Assembly: GCA_964561455.1 (NCBI GenBank)
Contig: CAZLPS010000003.1
Span: 40,905-104,904, forward strand
From: JABDGR01 sp964561455
GTDB taxonomy: Bacteria > Verrucomicrobiota > Verrucomicrobiia > Opitutales > JABDGR01
Length of the DNA stretch: 64,000 nt
Reading direction: 5' to 3'
Part shown: in pieces, positions 45,474-53,476 of the stretch
How positions within the stretch are numbered: position 1 is the first letter of the stretch
Layout of the letters: every line of letters starts with the position of its first letter
Notes under the pieces: generated by a model
The model's database searches: none
The model's input: the letters and a program-made list of their open reading frames with translations, nothing else
Told to the model about the DNA's origin: nothing
Program-made: the position numbers and the translations under genes

Positions 45474-47027
45474 TCAAAACCTACTTGTATCGCCATGAAG
45501 AAAATCGAGAACCCAAGTTTCCAACTTCGGAGTCCAGCCGCCAAGCACATAAGTGGGGTTGCTGTAATTGGCGATGGTTTCGGCGTCTTTTTCCTTGTCG
45601 AGCTGTTTGGAGCCGGAGTTGCGGCGGCTGACGTCGGCGGGCTTCCCATCGCTGAGATTGGTGCTGTTGAATTCCCAATAATGCTGGTTGGTGGTGTCGC
45701 CGGCCAGGGTGAAGCCGGTGGGGCTGTATTCGCCGAGGGCGCAGTTGAGCAGGACTACTTCGCTGTTGGGGTATTGGGCGGTGTTGCGGGCGATGATGGC
45801 GCGGCCGCCGGTGGCCTCCATTTTGCAATTGAGGAAGACAAATCCGTGGGTGGCGGCGGTGCTGCGGACCCACATCATGGCGCTGCCGGCCAACTCCTTG
45901 ATTTCGCAATTATTGAAGAACGCCGGCCCCCGGCCCCAGATGAAGTCGCCGCCTCCTTCGATGTAGCTGTCGGTGATGTAAACGGAGTCGTTGAATTGCA
46001 GGGTGTCGGTGTGGCCGTAGAGACTGACATGGCTGACGATGTTCTCGCCGCCCATGAGCAGCAAGGCCTCGCATTGCGCGCCGTTTACCATCAGGTTTTT
46101 GATGGTGAAATTGACGAGATGGATGCCGCTCGAATGGTCGGCCATGAAGGCCACGCGGCGGTAGGGGAAGGTGTTGGGCAATTCGTTGGTGGTGGTGCCC
46201 GGGGCGTAGACGTTGAAATTCTGGTCGTTGGCGTAGCCGACGATGACCTTTTCCCGCTCCTGCCCGAGGAATGTCAGGTTCGTTTTGTTGCGGAAATAGA
46301 CGATTTCCTGATAGGACCCGTTTCTGATGGTGATGTTGATGCGCCGATCGCTTTTGTCGGGAGTGAAATCCACGGCGCCCTGGACAGTATTAAAATCGCC
46401 CGAGCCATCGGCGGCAACGCTCAGCACGGTCGAATTATTATCCGGCGGCGATTTTTTGGTGGTGAAGGTCCAACCGGCCTTTCCGTCGAAACCCTTGAAG
46501 CTGCCGTCATCCAGGTTGAGCACTGAGGGGTCAATCTGCACATAATAGGTTTTGCCGTAGGTCAAAATATTGTTGTGCGGATAAATCGTGGCGGTGTTGT
46601 CGTTGATGATGACCGGGTAAAAGTGAAACCCCTCCTTGAAGCCGCCAATGACCGTCAACTGGTAGGCGCCGGGCGCGGTGGCACCTGGCGCAGTGGCCTG
46701 CTGGGCGGTGTGGGGCCCGGCGGGGATGCTCAAGTCGAGGGTGTCCACGAGTTGGTCATTGGACGCATCGTAGATGCGAATTAGTCCCGTCGTTCCCAGT
46801 TTCGGCGGGGTGGCGAAAGTGAGAAACAAGTGGGTGTCGGGATTGACGTTTGTCGCCTTGTCCGCCGGGAAGCGGGGCCCGGCAACGCCGCCAGTCAAGG
46901 TTATCGCGGGGCCAATCGGCCCAATGCTGCTGGCGGGGGCGGCGCCGGCGCGGGCCGCCTGATTCGATGCCAGACTGGCAATGATCAAGAGACAAGTGGA
47001 CAGGAACGAGAGGCGATTCTTACTCAT
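45474..47027 (-). CDS. Pectinesterase (CE8)
   Basis: 517 aa from MSKNRLSFLSTCLLIIASLA; a second ATG lies 21 bases upstream. Signal peptide to about residue 27. An Ig-like domain (about 35-185) precedes the CE8 beta-helix: VAADGSGDFNTVQGAVDFTP, TNLTFLGQ, GHTDTLQFNDSVYITDSYIE and GGGDFIWGRGPAFF (catalytic Asp). The C-terminus ends WTPKLETWVLDFLHGDTSRF. It removes methyl groups from pectin. Strongly suggests plant-polymer degradation. Confidence 0.9.
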   Translation of the reverse strand: MSKNRLSFLSTCLLIIASLASNQAARAGAAPASSIGPIGPAITLTGGVAGPRFPADKATNVNPDTHLFLTFATPPKLGTTGLIRIYDASNDQLVDTLDLSIPAGPHTAQQATAPGATAPGAYQLTVIGGFKEGFHFYPVIINDNTATIYPHNNILTYGKTYYVQIDPSVLNLDDGSFKGFDGKAGWTFTTKKSPPDNNSTVLSVAADGSGDFNTVQGAVDFTPDKSDRRINITIRNGSYQEIVYFRNKTNLTFLGQEREKVIVGYANDQNFNVYAPGTTTNELPNTFPYRRVAFMADHSSGIHLVNFTIKNLMVNGAQCEALLLMGGENIVSHVSLYGHTDTLQFNDSVYITDSYIEGGGDFIWGRGPAFFNNCEIKELAGSAMMWVRSTAATHGFVFLNCKMEATGGRAIIARNTAQYPNSEVVLLNCALGEYSPTGFTLAGDTTNQHYWEFNSTNLSDGKPADVSRRNSGSKQLDKEKDAETIANYSNPTYVLGGWTPKLETWVLDFLHGDTSRF

Positions 47028-47481
47028 CGGAAAAAATTGAGTTTTCAAACTTACCCGGCAGCGGCAGGGCGGCTTTGCCCGTCAAAACCGGGGTGCGCCC
47101 GCCCGGGGGTGGTGGGGAAATCGTGCCGCCCCCGGTACCCGGCAGCCCGCCGGAAGGCGGTGGCCAGTTCCCGCGCAGTGCAAATTGCCACCGCAGAAAC
47201 TTGGGAAAAAACAGGAAGCGCCACACCGCCCATAGCAGCAGGCCCAGCCCGCAACCCAGGCCAAAGGCAAGAATTCGCTCCCACGGGAGCATGGCGCGAA
47301 AATCATTTTTCGGCGAGAGCGTGTGGCCGCCAATCGAAATATAAAACAACGCAAGCATCTCCGCAACCGCGGGAGCACAAACCAGGGGTATGAAGACCAC
47401 GCGGACAATAAACAGAATCAATCGCATTTGCCGGGTGCGCCGGCCTAATCGATCTTTCCAAGCTTGGTTTTCCGCGTTCAT
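47020..47481 (-). CDS. Small membrane protein with proline-rich tail
   Basis: 153 aa. Two membrane segments (about 20-48 and 70-92), then a short cytoplasmic or periplasmic region and a Gly/Pro-rich tail (PSGGLPGTGGGTISPPPPGG). Its 3' end overlaps the start of the pectinesterase gene by 8 bases, so they may be translationally coupled. No family recognised. Confidence 0.6.
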   Translation of the reverse strand: MNAENQAWKDRLGRRTRQMRLILFIVRVVFIPLVCAPAVAEMLALFYISIGGHTLSPKNDFRAMLPWERILAFGLGCGLGLLLWAVWRFLFFPKFLRWQFALRGNWPPPSGGLPGTGGGTISPPPPGGRTPVLTGKAALPLPGKFENSIFSDE

Positions 47482-47502
47482 GGGGAGGGTTTTGGGGTTT
47501 AA

Positions 47503-49044
47503 CTATTTGGTCGGGGCCGTTTCAGGCGCGGCCGGAATCCAGGCGATCGGTCGTTCATTGGCTGGAAAATCAACCCACTCCTTGGTGGCCAGGCTGTAGA
47601 CCCGCAAATACATTTTCTGCATGGGGTCGTGATTTTGAAGTTTATCCGCATCATAAATGGCAACATTTACGCCATCGGGTGAAACTGAAGGCAGACCTCC
47701 CGAGGTCCTGGTTTTGACGATGGTCTGCCCGGCATGTTGCAAAACCATGGGAGTGTTGGGTCCTAGAGGCAGGCTGACTTCCCAGTCGTGGCCAAGTTTC
47801 CAAGTATCGGCTTTGGTTACGGTCTTGGCGTCCACGTCGACCAGTGAGGTATAATCTGTGCCCAACGAAAATTTTACGGATAAGATTCTCCCGCTGCCAT
47901 CCCGATCCAGGACCAAGTCATTCTTGACCTGGCCGGGGTCCGCCGCCCGGCCGAGCGAGGTTACTTTTCCGTCCCATTGGACCAGAATAATTTCACCATC
48001 CGGGCGGAAGGTCACAAATCGGTCATTGTCGAGCCAAACCAGACAGGGATCGGGGCCGGGTGCTTTGGCGGGGTCGTAGAAGGCGCCGGCCAGAAACTTC
48101 TTTTCTCCACTCTTCCAGTCGTACAGCCACAGGCCCTCTTCCGGCGCTGGCTTTTCTCCAGGGAACGGATGCATCGCCCGGCGGTTTCCATTTGGGGAGA
48201 TTTCCCAGTGATTGGCTTGGGCACTGATCGAGGGGTGGTTCGGCCACGGCGGAACATCCGCCGAAGGGAGTGACTCCAACCGGCCATTCGGATCCCGTAA
48301 GCGATAAAGGTTGTTCCTGGCTTTTGCTTCCGCGATGGCCGCTGCCTGGTCGCCGGGGGTGGTGTGAAGGTTCTCGACAACTAATTCTTCCGGCGACACC
48401 CGGACCAAGACATACATATAATCGGGGGGAGGCGCCTGTTTGCCAAATCGCTTCGTTTTTCCCGTCCAAAGGTCCAGAATGCTCAAGTCCCAATCCGAAA
48501 CGATATAACGATCCCTCCAAATCGTTCCGGTTATACCCGGCACGCCGAATTCCGTAATTTGGTAGATTTGCTCTGTTTTGACAAATTTGCCATCAACAAA
48601 GCGATGACGCTGGATGGTCTGGGTCTGGGAGTTCCGGTCGGGGCTTCCCGAGGTATAAGTGGCGGTGATCAAATCGTAGCTGGCGGTGGATTTTGCGCCG
48701 GAAGTTTGGTTGCTGAAGGCCGCCCCAAATTTCGGGTCTTGCCCGCTGGCTTTCTCTTCGTCTGCAGCAACTTGCCGGTTTATGGCCATGCCGACATTGT
48801 TGCTGTACGCGTACAGATCAGTATTTGACCGGTCCCACGACTCCGCCAGATCATAGTCAGCCAGGGCCCCATACAAATCGCCTTTCCGTTCTTTGGCAGC
48901 CCCCCGTCTGACGAAATCGGCGGCGGTAGTCGGCTTATACGACGGATCCAAAACGAGAGCGTCGTTCGTCGCGCACCCACCAAAGGCGAGGCAGAAAGCC
49001 AGTGTCAGAAGAGCATCGCGCCGTCTTGGGAATTGACTGATCAT
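47503..49044 (-). CDS. Beta-propeller-like lipoprotein, unknown function
   Basis: 513 aa. Signal with lipobox FGGC (Cys24). Residues about 40-75 form a TPR-like helix pair (AADFVRRGAAKERKGDLYGA). The remainder has WD40/TolB-like repeats (WLYDWKSGEKKFLAG, SPNGNRRAMHPFPG, SVSPDGVNVAIYD). Likely a periplasmic or surface scaffold. It lies upstream of the small membrane protein gene on the same strand. Confidence 0.68.
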   Translation of the reverse strand: MISQFPRRRDALLTLAFCLAFGGCATNDALVLDPSYKPTTAADFVRRGAAKERKGDLYGALADYDLAESWDRSNTDLYAYSNNVGMAINRQVAADEEKASGQDPKFGAAFSNQTSGAKSTASYDLITATYTSGSPDRNSQTQTIQRHRFVDGKFVKTEQIYQITEFGVPGITGTIWRDRYIVSDWDLSILDLWTGKTKRFGKQAPPPDYMYVLVRVSPEELVVENLHTTPGDQAAAIAEAKARNNLYRLRDPNGRLESLPSADVPPWPNHPSISAQANHWEISPNGNRRAMHPFPGEKPAPEEGLWLYDWKSGEKKFLAGAFYDPAKAPGPDPCLVWLDNDRFVTFRPDGEIILVQWDGKVTSLGRAADPGQVKNDLVLDRDGSGRILSVKFSLGTDYTSLVDVDAKTVTKADTWKLGHDWEVSLPLGPNTPMVLQHAGQTIVKTRTSGGLPSVSPDGVNVAIYDADKLQNHDPMQKMYLRVYSLATKEWVDFPANERPIAWIPAAPETAPTK

Positions 49045-49067
49045 GGTTGTGAGAGGGCGCGCTTGGT

Positions 49068-50519
49068 TTACACCTTTTCGGGCACGACAAACGGCTTGCG
49101 GTATTCGCGGGTGAGGAGGGCGTTGGCGTCGTCGTTGTTGGTGAATTTCGCGGCTTTGGGATCGAATTCGAGCGCGGCGCCGAGGGTCACGGGCGTTTTT
49201 TCCAAATCCACGCCGTTGGCGCCGAAGTGGTCAACCATGCGGCCGAAAGATTCGCTCAGCGCGGCGTTGGCTTTGATTTGTTCGCGGATGGCGTCGGGGG
49301 GCTGGGTTTTGCCGAGGCGGTAGGAGATGTTGGCGGTGTGGCAGAGGGAACTGGAGAGATAGCCTTCGGTGATGGGGGCGTGGAGGTCACTAACTTTGCG
49401 GCTGCGGACGGCGGCGATGAAATTAGATTCGTGGTTCGGCGCGCCGGGGACATCTTTCCAGTCCTTGAGGACTTTGTCGTCCTTGTCGCTGGCAGTGGCC
49501 TGGGTGTAAGTCGGCACGACGACGCGGCCGCCTTCGCACTCGACAATTACGCCGATGCTCGCGCCCTGGAATTTATCCATGGTATTGACGCCGGTTTTCA
49601 CGGGCAGGCCGCGGACTTCGAAAATGAGCGGAGCGTTTTTGTAATCGTGGACGACGGTGAGGGTGTTTGGGGTGTTGGCGTCGTCCACGTAACCGAGGCG
49701 ACCGCCGACGCTGAGGACGCGGGGCGCGAGCGCCTGCTCTCCCAGAAACCAGCGCCCGATGTCCATTTGGTGGACACCCTGGTTGCCGAGGTCACCGTTG
49801 CCGTAGGGGAATTGCCAGTGCCAGTCGTAATGGAGCTTCGTGCGGCGCAAGGGCGCCTCCGGTGCGGGGCCGAGCCAGAGATCGTAATTCACGGTGGCGG
49901 GCAGGGGCTGGGGGCCCGAGGTGAGGCCGATGGTGTCGCGGCGTTTGTAGCAGAGGCCGCGAACGGAAAGGATTTTGCCGAGATTGCCGGCGCGCACCCA
50001 GGCAACGGCGGTGGCGATGCTTTCGCTGGAGCGGCATTGGGAGCCGACTTGGAGAATGCGCTGATATTTGTCCACGGCCTCGATAATTTTCCGTCCCTCC
50101 CAAATATTATGACAGACGGGTTTTTCCAAATAGACGTCCTTGCCGGCCTGGCAGGCCCAGATGGCTTGCAGCGCGTGTTGGTGATTGGGGGTAACGATGG
50201 CCACGGCGTCAATACTGCCTTGGTCGAGCAGTTTGCGGTAGTCGGTGAAAGTTTCCACCGGCTGGCCCTTGTCGCTTTGGGTTTTGGCGACAGCCGCGAG
50301 GACGGCGGAGTCCACGTCGCAGAGGGCGGTGATGCGCACGCCGGGGACATTGCCGAGCTCTTTGATGACGTCCTTGCCGCGGTTGTTAATTCCGACAATC
50401 GCGAGATGCACGTCCTCGTTGGCGCCAATGACCCGCGGAGACGCGCAGGCACCAAACAGGACGCCGGCGGTGGCGACACCGGTGGTTTGCAGGAATCTCC
50501 GTCGGGTAAGGCGAGACAT
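49068..50519 (-). CDS. Gfo/Idh/MocA-family oxidoreductase, Tat-exported
   Basis: 483 aa from MSRLTRRRFLQTTGVATAGV. Twin-arginine signal with lipobox FGAC. Rossmann start VHLAIVGINNRGKDVIKEL, then EKPVCHNIWEGRK (the catalytic Lys motif EKP) and HYDWHWQFPYGNGDLGNQGV. These enzymes oxidise or reduce sugars with NAD(P). Exported Gfo/Idh proteins are very common in Planctomycetes and Verrucomicrobia and often act on sugar acids or glycosides. Confidence 0.88.
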   Translation of the reverse strand: MSRLTRRRFLQTTGVATAGVLFGACASPRVIGANEDVHLAIVGINNRGKDVIKELGNVPGVRITALCDVDSAVLAAVAKTQSDKGQPVETFTDYRKLLDQGSIDAVAIVTPNHQHALQAIWACQAGKDVYLEKPVCHNIWEGRKIIEAVDKYQRILQVGSQCRSSESIATAVAWVRAGNLGKILSVRGLCYKRRDTIGLTSGPQPLPATVNYDLWLGPAPEAPLRRTKLHYDWHWQFPYGNGDLGNQGVHQMDIGRWFLGEQALAPRVLSVGGRLGYVDDANTPNTLTVVHDYKNAPLIFEVRGLPVKTGVNTMDKFQGASIGVIVECEGGRVVVPTYTQATASDKDDKVLKDWKDVPGAPNHESNFIAAVRSRKVSDLHAPITEGYLSSSLCHTANISYRLGKTQPPDAIREQIKANAALSESFGRMVDHFGANGVDLEKTPVTLGAALEFDPKAAKFTNNDDANALLTREYRKPFVVPEKV

Positions 50520-50577
50520 TGGGGTGGGGGGTGGCATCAAGCATAGGAGGCCATCTTCCCGGGGCAAGCCGTCTTCA

Positions 50578-50979
50578 TCAGGCCAGAATCGGCTTGAAGC
50601 CGGCTTGGGCGAAATGGCGGTCGGCGGTGGGTGCCTCTTTAATCAATTCATCCGCCATGACGACGAACGAAATGCAGTCCGTGAGCGGCCAGTCCTTGTC
50701 GGCCCGATATGCGAATAATTGTAGTCCCTGCCAAAAGAGTTCGCGCGAAGCAGGTACAATGGTGACGGACGGATGGGAAGGTAAATGGGTTAGATATTCC
50801 GCGACGATTTTCCGGTGACGTGACCGACAGAATCCATCAGCCACCTCGGCCAGCACCCAATCCGTCGTCAGCATATGGCCACGCATGGCCCGTGAAATCT
50901 CCGTAGCGCGGTGGTGCGCCGGATCAGCGGAATTGAGAATCGCAAAAAAGTAAAATGAGTCGGCAAAGACAATATTCAC
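50578..50979 (-). CDS. PIN-domain toxin (VapC-like ribonuclease)
   Basis: 133 aa from a GTG whose codon overlaps the stop of the partner gene (GTGA). PIN acids are visible: NIVFADSFYFFAIL (Asp), WVLAEVADGF (Glu), and KDWPLTDCISFVVM (Asp). Such domains are Mg-dependent RNases; many are toxins. The longer ATG ORF would add 29 residues inside the partner gene and is rejected. Confidence 0.82.
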   Translation of the reverse strand: MNIVFADSFYFFAILNSADPAHHRATEISRAMRGHMLTTDWVLAEVADGFCRSRHRKIVAEYLTHLPSHPSVTIVPASRELFWQGLQLFAYRADKDWPLTDCISFVVMADELIKEAPTADRHFAQAGFKPILA

Positions 50980-51362
50980 AGTTTTGGATGTCCGTGAAGG
51001 TAATGGTTGTGATTTTTGGCCAAGTCTGCCGGCAAACCGGTGACTTGCGCAGCCAACTCCAGGCACTTATCGATAAAATCGCGGGCGGAGTGGGCGGTAA
51101 ACGGCTTGCCTTTTGAAAGGTTCCCAAGCCAACGGCCTCGCCGCGGATATTTTTTGCAGGCTCCATGCAAGTAGTAATCACGGTTGGCGATAAAATCGTC
51201 AGGCAATGGGGGCGCCTCGACGTGCGTCACAGCTGCGGGGTGGTTCTTAAACGTGGCCAAAGTTTCCCGCAGTTGCAAAACCTGCGGATCAGTTTTGGCG
51301 CTTTTCCGTGCGCCTATGCGCCGGGCCTTCGACCCGCGAGTGCGTTTTGAAGAAGTTTTCAT
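50976..51362 (-). CDS. Putative antitoxin partner of the PIN protein
   Basis: 128 aa. Basic N-terminus (MKTSSKRTRGSKARRIGARK), then a central helical part with DDFIANRDYYLHGACKKYPR and a similar DLAKNHNHYLHGHPKL at the end: a repeated xYLHG motif about 60 residues apart. No known antitoxin family. The 4-base GTGA overlap with the PIN gene and the order antitoxin-then-toxin fit a type II pair. Confidence 0.62.
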   Translation of the reverse strand: MKTSSKRTRGSKARRIGARKSAKTDPQVLQLRETLATFKNHPAAVTHVEAPPLPDDFIANRDYYLHGACKKYPRRGRWLGNLSKGKPFTAHSARDFIDKCLELAAQVTGLPADLAKNHNHYLHGHPKL

Positions 51363-51524
51363 ACCCGTTTATCCTACGATTTGAGTATGGCTTGGCAACG
51401 CAATTCTTGTCTCGGGCGGATTTTTATCCAGACCATTCACGGTTGCCACGGCAGACACGGATGGCGATAGAAAACAAAAAGTGATATAGCATTGGCCGGG
51501 GGCGACACTTGGCGATGTCCGCAA

Positions 51525-51549
51525 ATCCGTGTTATCCGTGCCATCCGTG
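51525..51549. repeat. Three 9-bp-period ATCCGTG repeats
   Basis: ATCCGTG occurs at 51525, 51534 and 51543, spaced exactly 9 bases. The region 51363-51590 holds no gene. The middle copy reads TTATCCGTG, close to a DnaA box. Confidence 0.5.
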
Positions 51550-51590
51550 GTTAAAAATCCGCCCAAGAATCGCCGAATTTTCGCAAAAAC

Positions 51591-51710
51591 TTTTTCACAA
51601 GTTGTTCACAATGAGGTTATTCCCACAGGTGAATAAGTGGTTGGTTGGGTTATTCACTTTTTTTGAACCGCTAACCTGCTGAATTTGGCGGACTTGCGAA
51701 GTTATTCACT
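51591..51710. other. Cluster of DnaA-box-like sites, candidate origin
   Basis: Six sites near the TTATNCACA consensus lie in 120 bases: TTTTTCACA (51591), TTGTTCACA (51602), TTATTCCCACA (51617), reverse TTATTCAC (51629-51636), TTATTCACT (51650) and TTATTCACT (51702). The stretch is visibly richer in A/T than the flanks. Genes to the left run leftward (43.9-51.4 kb) and those to the right run mostly rightward. No dnaA or dnaN is adjacent. Confidence 0.4.
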
Positions 51711-51779
51711 TGGGGTCGGTTTTCTGCTAACGTTTGGTGCACAAGTTGTTGGTGGAAGAAAGTTTTTTGGGGGCATCCC

Positions 51780-51808
51780 TTGCGAAAAAAACGACCTAGT
51801 GCGATAAT
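51780..51808 (+). promoter_or_regulatory. Sigma70-like promoter of the large RNA
   Basis: -35 TTGCGA (51780-51785), 17-base spacer, -10 GATAAT (51803-51808). Predicted transcript start near 51815. The spacing is optimal. The next T-run terminator downstream on this strand is at 52686-52724. Confidence 0.6.
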
Positions 51809-51814
51809 AAGCCC

Positions 51815-52724
51815 ATGGTTCTTTGAGAGAACGGAGGGTTTGCGCAGGGGACGGCCCGCAAGGGTTGTTTCACTGGCGGGGCTCTCTGGGATAATCCCGG
51901 GTAACCGGGGAAAGGTCGGGATTAGTTGGTAGTCCCGGCCCCTCGCGGTCAGTTCCCACTTTCGGGTGGCGGACGCCCGAGGCATGTTTCACCCCTTCCG
52001 CCTCAGCGAGTCGCATCGCCGGGGTTCATATTGCGACCAAAGGAAGGTGGCGGCCAGGTGCTCAAGCGATTGCGCATTCCGAGCCGAGTAAGGGCTGTGG
52101 TTAAATCGTAGCCGCAGCCGACAGAGGGTGACCCCAAGATCGGGTCAAATTGACTACCCTGCATACCAATCTGCCGGACACGGAGTCACGAGGGCACCTC
52201 GTGGGAAGGCTTTTCCCGGATGGGAGAAGTACGTAAAGCTCCGTGCCAGGCGGGAGGCGCGACGGTTCCAGAAGCGGGAGCCGCCCGGCCTGCATAACAG
52301 CCGTGGGCGCGCAAAACGCGTCGGCGGCCTGCACCATCAAATGTCACTTGAAGGATAAGAGGCAAGACCCGTACCTTCAGGCCAACGCTCCGGGGGCAGT
52401 TCCCGGGGGCCGACCTGAAGGACAGCGGTGACGAGGCCGTGTCGCAGCGGTCTCATTACCTTGTGTGGCGCATTTCCCCGGCAGGGGCCGTGTGAACCAT
52501 GCTGAAAGGCCTCACCTAACATTCGCCGGGAGCAATCCGGGCGGCGGTCCTGCCAAGAGACCGATAATTCCGCGTTGCCGCGGGGACTGGCGTCGAGGAG
52601 CCGGCCGCCCACCTGCGAAGGGGGAGCGCCCAAGGACCGGCGAATGGGAAAGAGTGTGTGGCGAGCACCCACCCCCGTCTTTAGACCCCGGAGGTTGCAA
52701 AACCTCCGGGGTTTAATTATTTTT
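51815..52724 (+). ncRNA. Large structured non-coding RNA, unassigned
   Basis: About 910 nt between a good promoter and a strong intrinsic terminator, with no credible ORF. Helices visible by eye: 51993-51998/52043-52048 (CCTTCC/GGAAGG region), hairpin GGCTGTGG/CCGCAGCC at 52092-52119, AGGGT/ACCCT enclosing GACCC/GGGTC (52125-52160), CACGGAG/CTCCGTG (about 52184/52238) enclosing CACGAGG/CCTCGTG, CCTTCAGG/CCTGAAGG (52374-52381/52414-52421), and CGGTCTC/GAGACCG (52448-52454/52557-52563). A closing pair GGTGCTC/GAGCACC (about 52055/52664) suggests a domain of about 620 nt. RNase P, tmRNA, 6S and intron landmarks were not found. Confidence 0.6.
52686..52724 (+). terminator. Intrinsic terminator of the large RNA
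   Basis: 11-bp perfect stem CCCCGGAGGTT/AACCTCCGGGG with a GCAA loop, followed by TTTAATTATTTTT. One of the clearest terminators in the window. Confidence 0.85.
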
Positions 52725-52744
52725 GGGATTCGCGCAAGATATGC

Positions 52745-52779
52745 TGACGTAGCGCGGGCTAAAGCACCGCGCTACGTCA
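52745..52779. repeat. Palindromic repeat downstream of the large RNA
   Basis: 13-bp perfect arms TGACGTAGCGCGG/CCGCGCTACGTCA with a 9-base spacer. It follows the RNA terminator by 20 bases. Another dispersed palindrome. Confidence 0.75.
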
Positions 52780-52867
52780 ATACCTCGGTCTGCCCTTGTC
52801 TGAAACGTAGATTGGGGCCCGGTCGGATTAAGTTGCAAAACGCAACGAACCGTTGCATTATGACACA

Positions 52868-53104
52868 ATGAGCACCACCGCCATCCGTCTGTCCGTCGCA
52901 ATCATTGACGAGGCGAAAATCACCAGCCGGCTGGAGCACCGTTCCGTTCCCGGCCAAATTGAGCATTGGGCGCGGCTGGGCAAATGTGCCGAGGAGAATC
53001 CCGATTTGACCATGAGCGTCTTGAAGGAAGTTCTCCAAGGGTTAAGCGAATTGGAGTCCGGCCAGCGAATTCCCTACAAGTTCGGCGCGCGCGCCCGGTC
53101 ATGA
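52868..53104 (+). CDS. ParD-like antitoxin
   Basis: 78 aa from MSTTAIRLSVAIIDEAKITS. The stretch RLEHRSVPGQIEHWARLGK is the hallmark of the ParD-like antitoxin family with a ribbon-helix-helix-type N-terminus. Its stop overlaps the toxin start (ATGA). It likely binds the toxin and represses the operon. A start 15 bases upstream is possible. Confidence 0.82.
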   Translation: MSTTAIRLSVAIIDEAKITSRLEHRSVPGQIEHWARLGKCAEENPDLTMSVLKEVLQGLSELESGQRIPYKFGARARS

Positions 53105-53385
53105 ATGTTTTCCAGTCGCCTCTGTTCGAGCGCCGGGTCAGACGGTTCCATTCCCAGGAAAAGTCCGCGCTGGATGGCGCCATCCGCAAAGTAATGGAAA
53201 ACCCGGCCGCGGGTGAGGCCACGAAAGGGGACCTGCAAAACGTTTTGGTGTATAAGTTCAAAATCGCCCATCAGCAATACTTGCTGGCCTATCGTTTGGC
53301 CGGCGACGATTTGGAATTGATCATGATCGGTCCGCACGAGAATTATTACCGGGATTTGAAACAGTATTTGCAGCGCCGCCCATAA
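53101..53385 (+). CDS. RelE/ParE-family toxin
   Basis: 94 aa: MNVFQSPLFERRVRRFHSQE, VYKFKIAHQQYLLAYRL and LIMIGPHENYYRDLKQYLQ. RelE/ParE fold with the strand pattern of ribosome-dependent mRNA nucleases or gyrase inhibitors. Overlaps its antitoxin gene by 4 bases. Toxin activity cannot be told from sequence alone. Confidence 0.85.
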   Translation: MNVFQSPLFERRVRRFHSQEKSALDGAIRKVMENPAAGEATKGDLQNVLVYKFKIAHQQYLLAYRLAGDDLELIMIGPHENYYRDLKQYLQRRP

Positions 53386-53476
53386 TTCGGTTGGGTTTCG
53401 GTAGATTCCGGCGCGTTATCGCCTGTTGACAAATTTGGGTCATTTCACCACCCTGAACATAAGAGCACCTAATCCA

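Noticed and set aside
44192..45631. 479-aa plus-strand ORF opposite the Tat-exported hydrolase
   Set aside because: Antisense shadow of a gene with signal peptide and conserved motifs.
49227..50546. 439-aa plus-strand ORF opposite the Gfo/Idh/MocA gene
   Set aside because: Antisense shadow; the EKP oxidoreductase motif lies on the other strand.
52118..52716. Short ORFs within the large RNA
   Set aside because: Arg/Pro/Gly-rich, overlapping in several frames, with no ribosome-binding site or family resemblance.
51815..52724. RNase P RNA, tmRNA or group I/II intron as identity of the large RNA
   Set aside because: The conserved RNase P GAGGAAAGTCC and ACAGAA regions, the tmRNA tag and tRNA-like ends, and the intron domain V or P/Q/R/S landmarks were not found on either strand. 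This cannot replace a covariance-model search.
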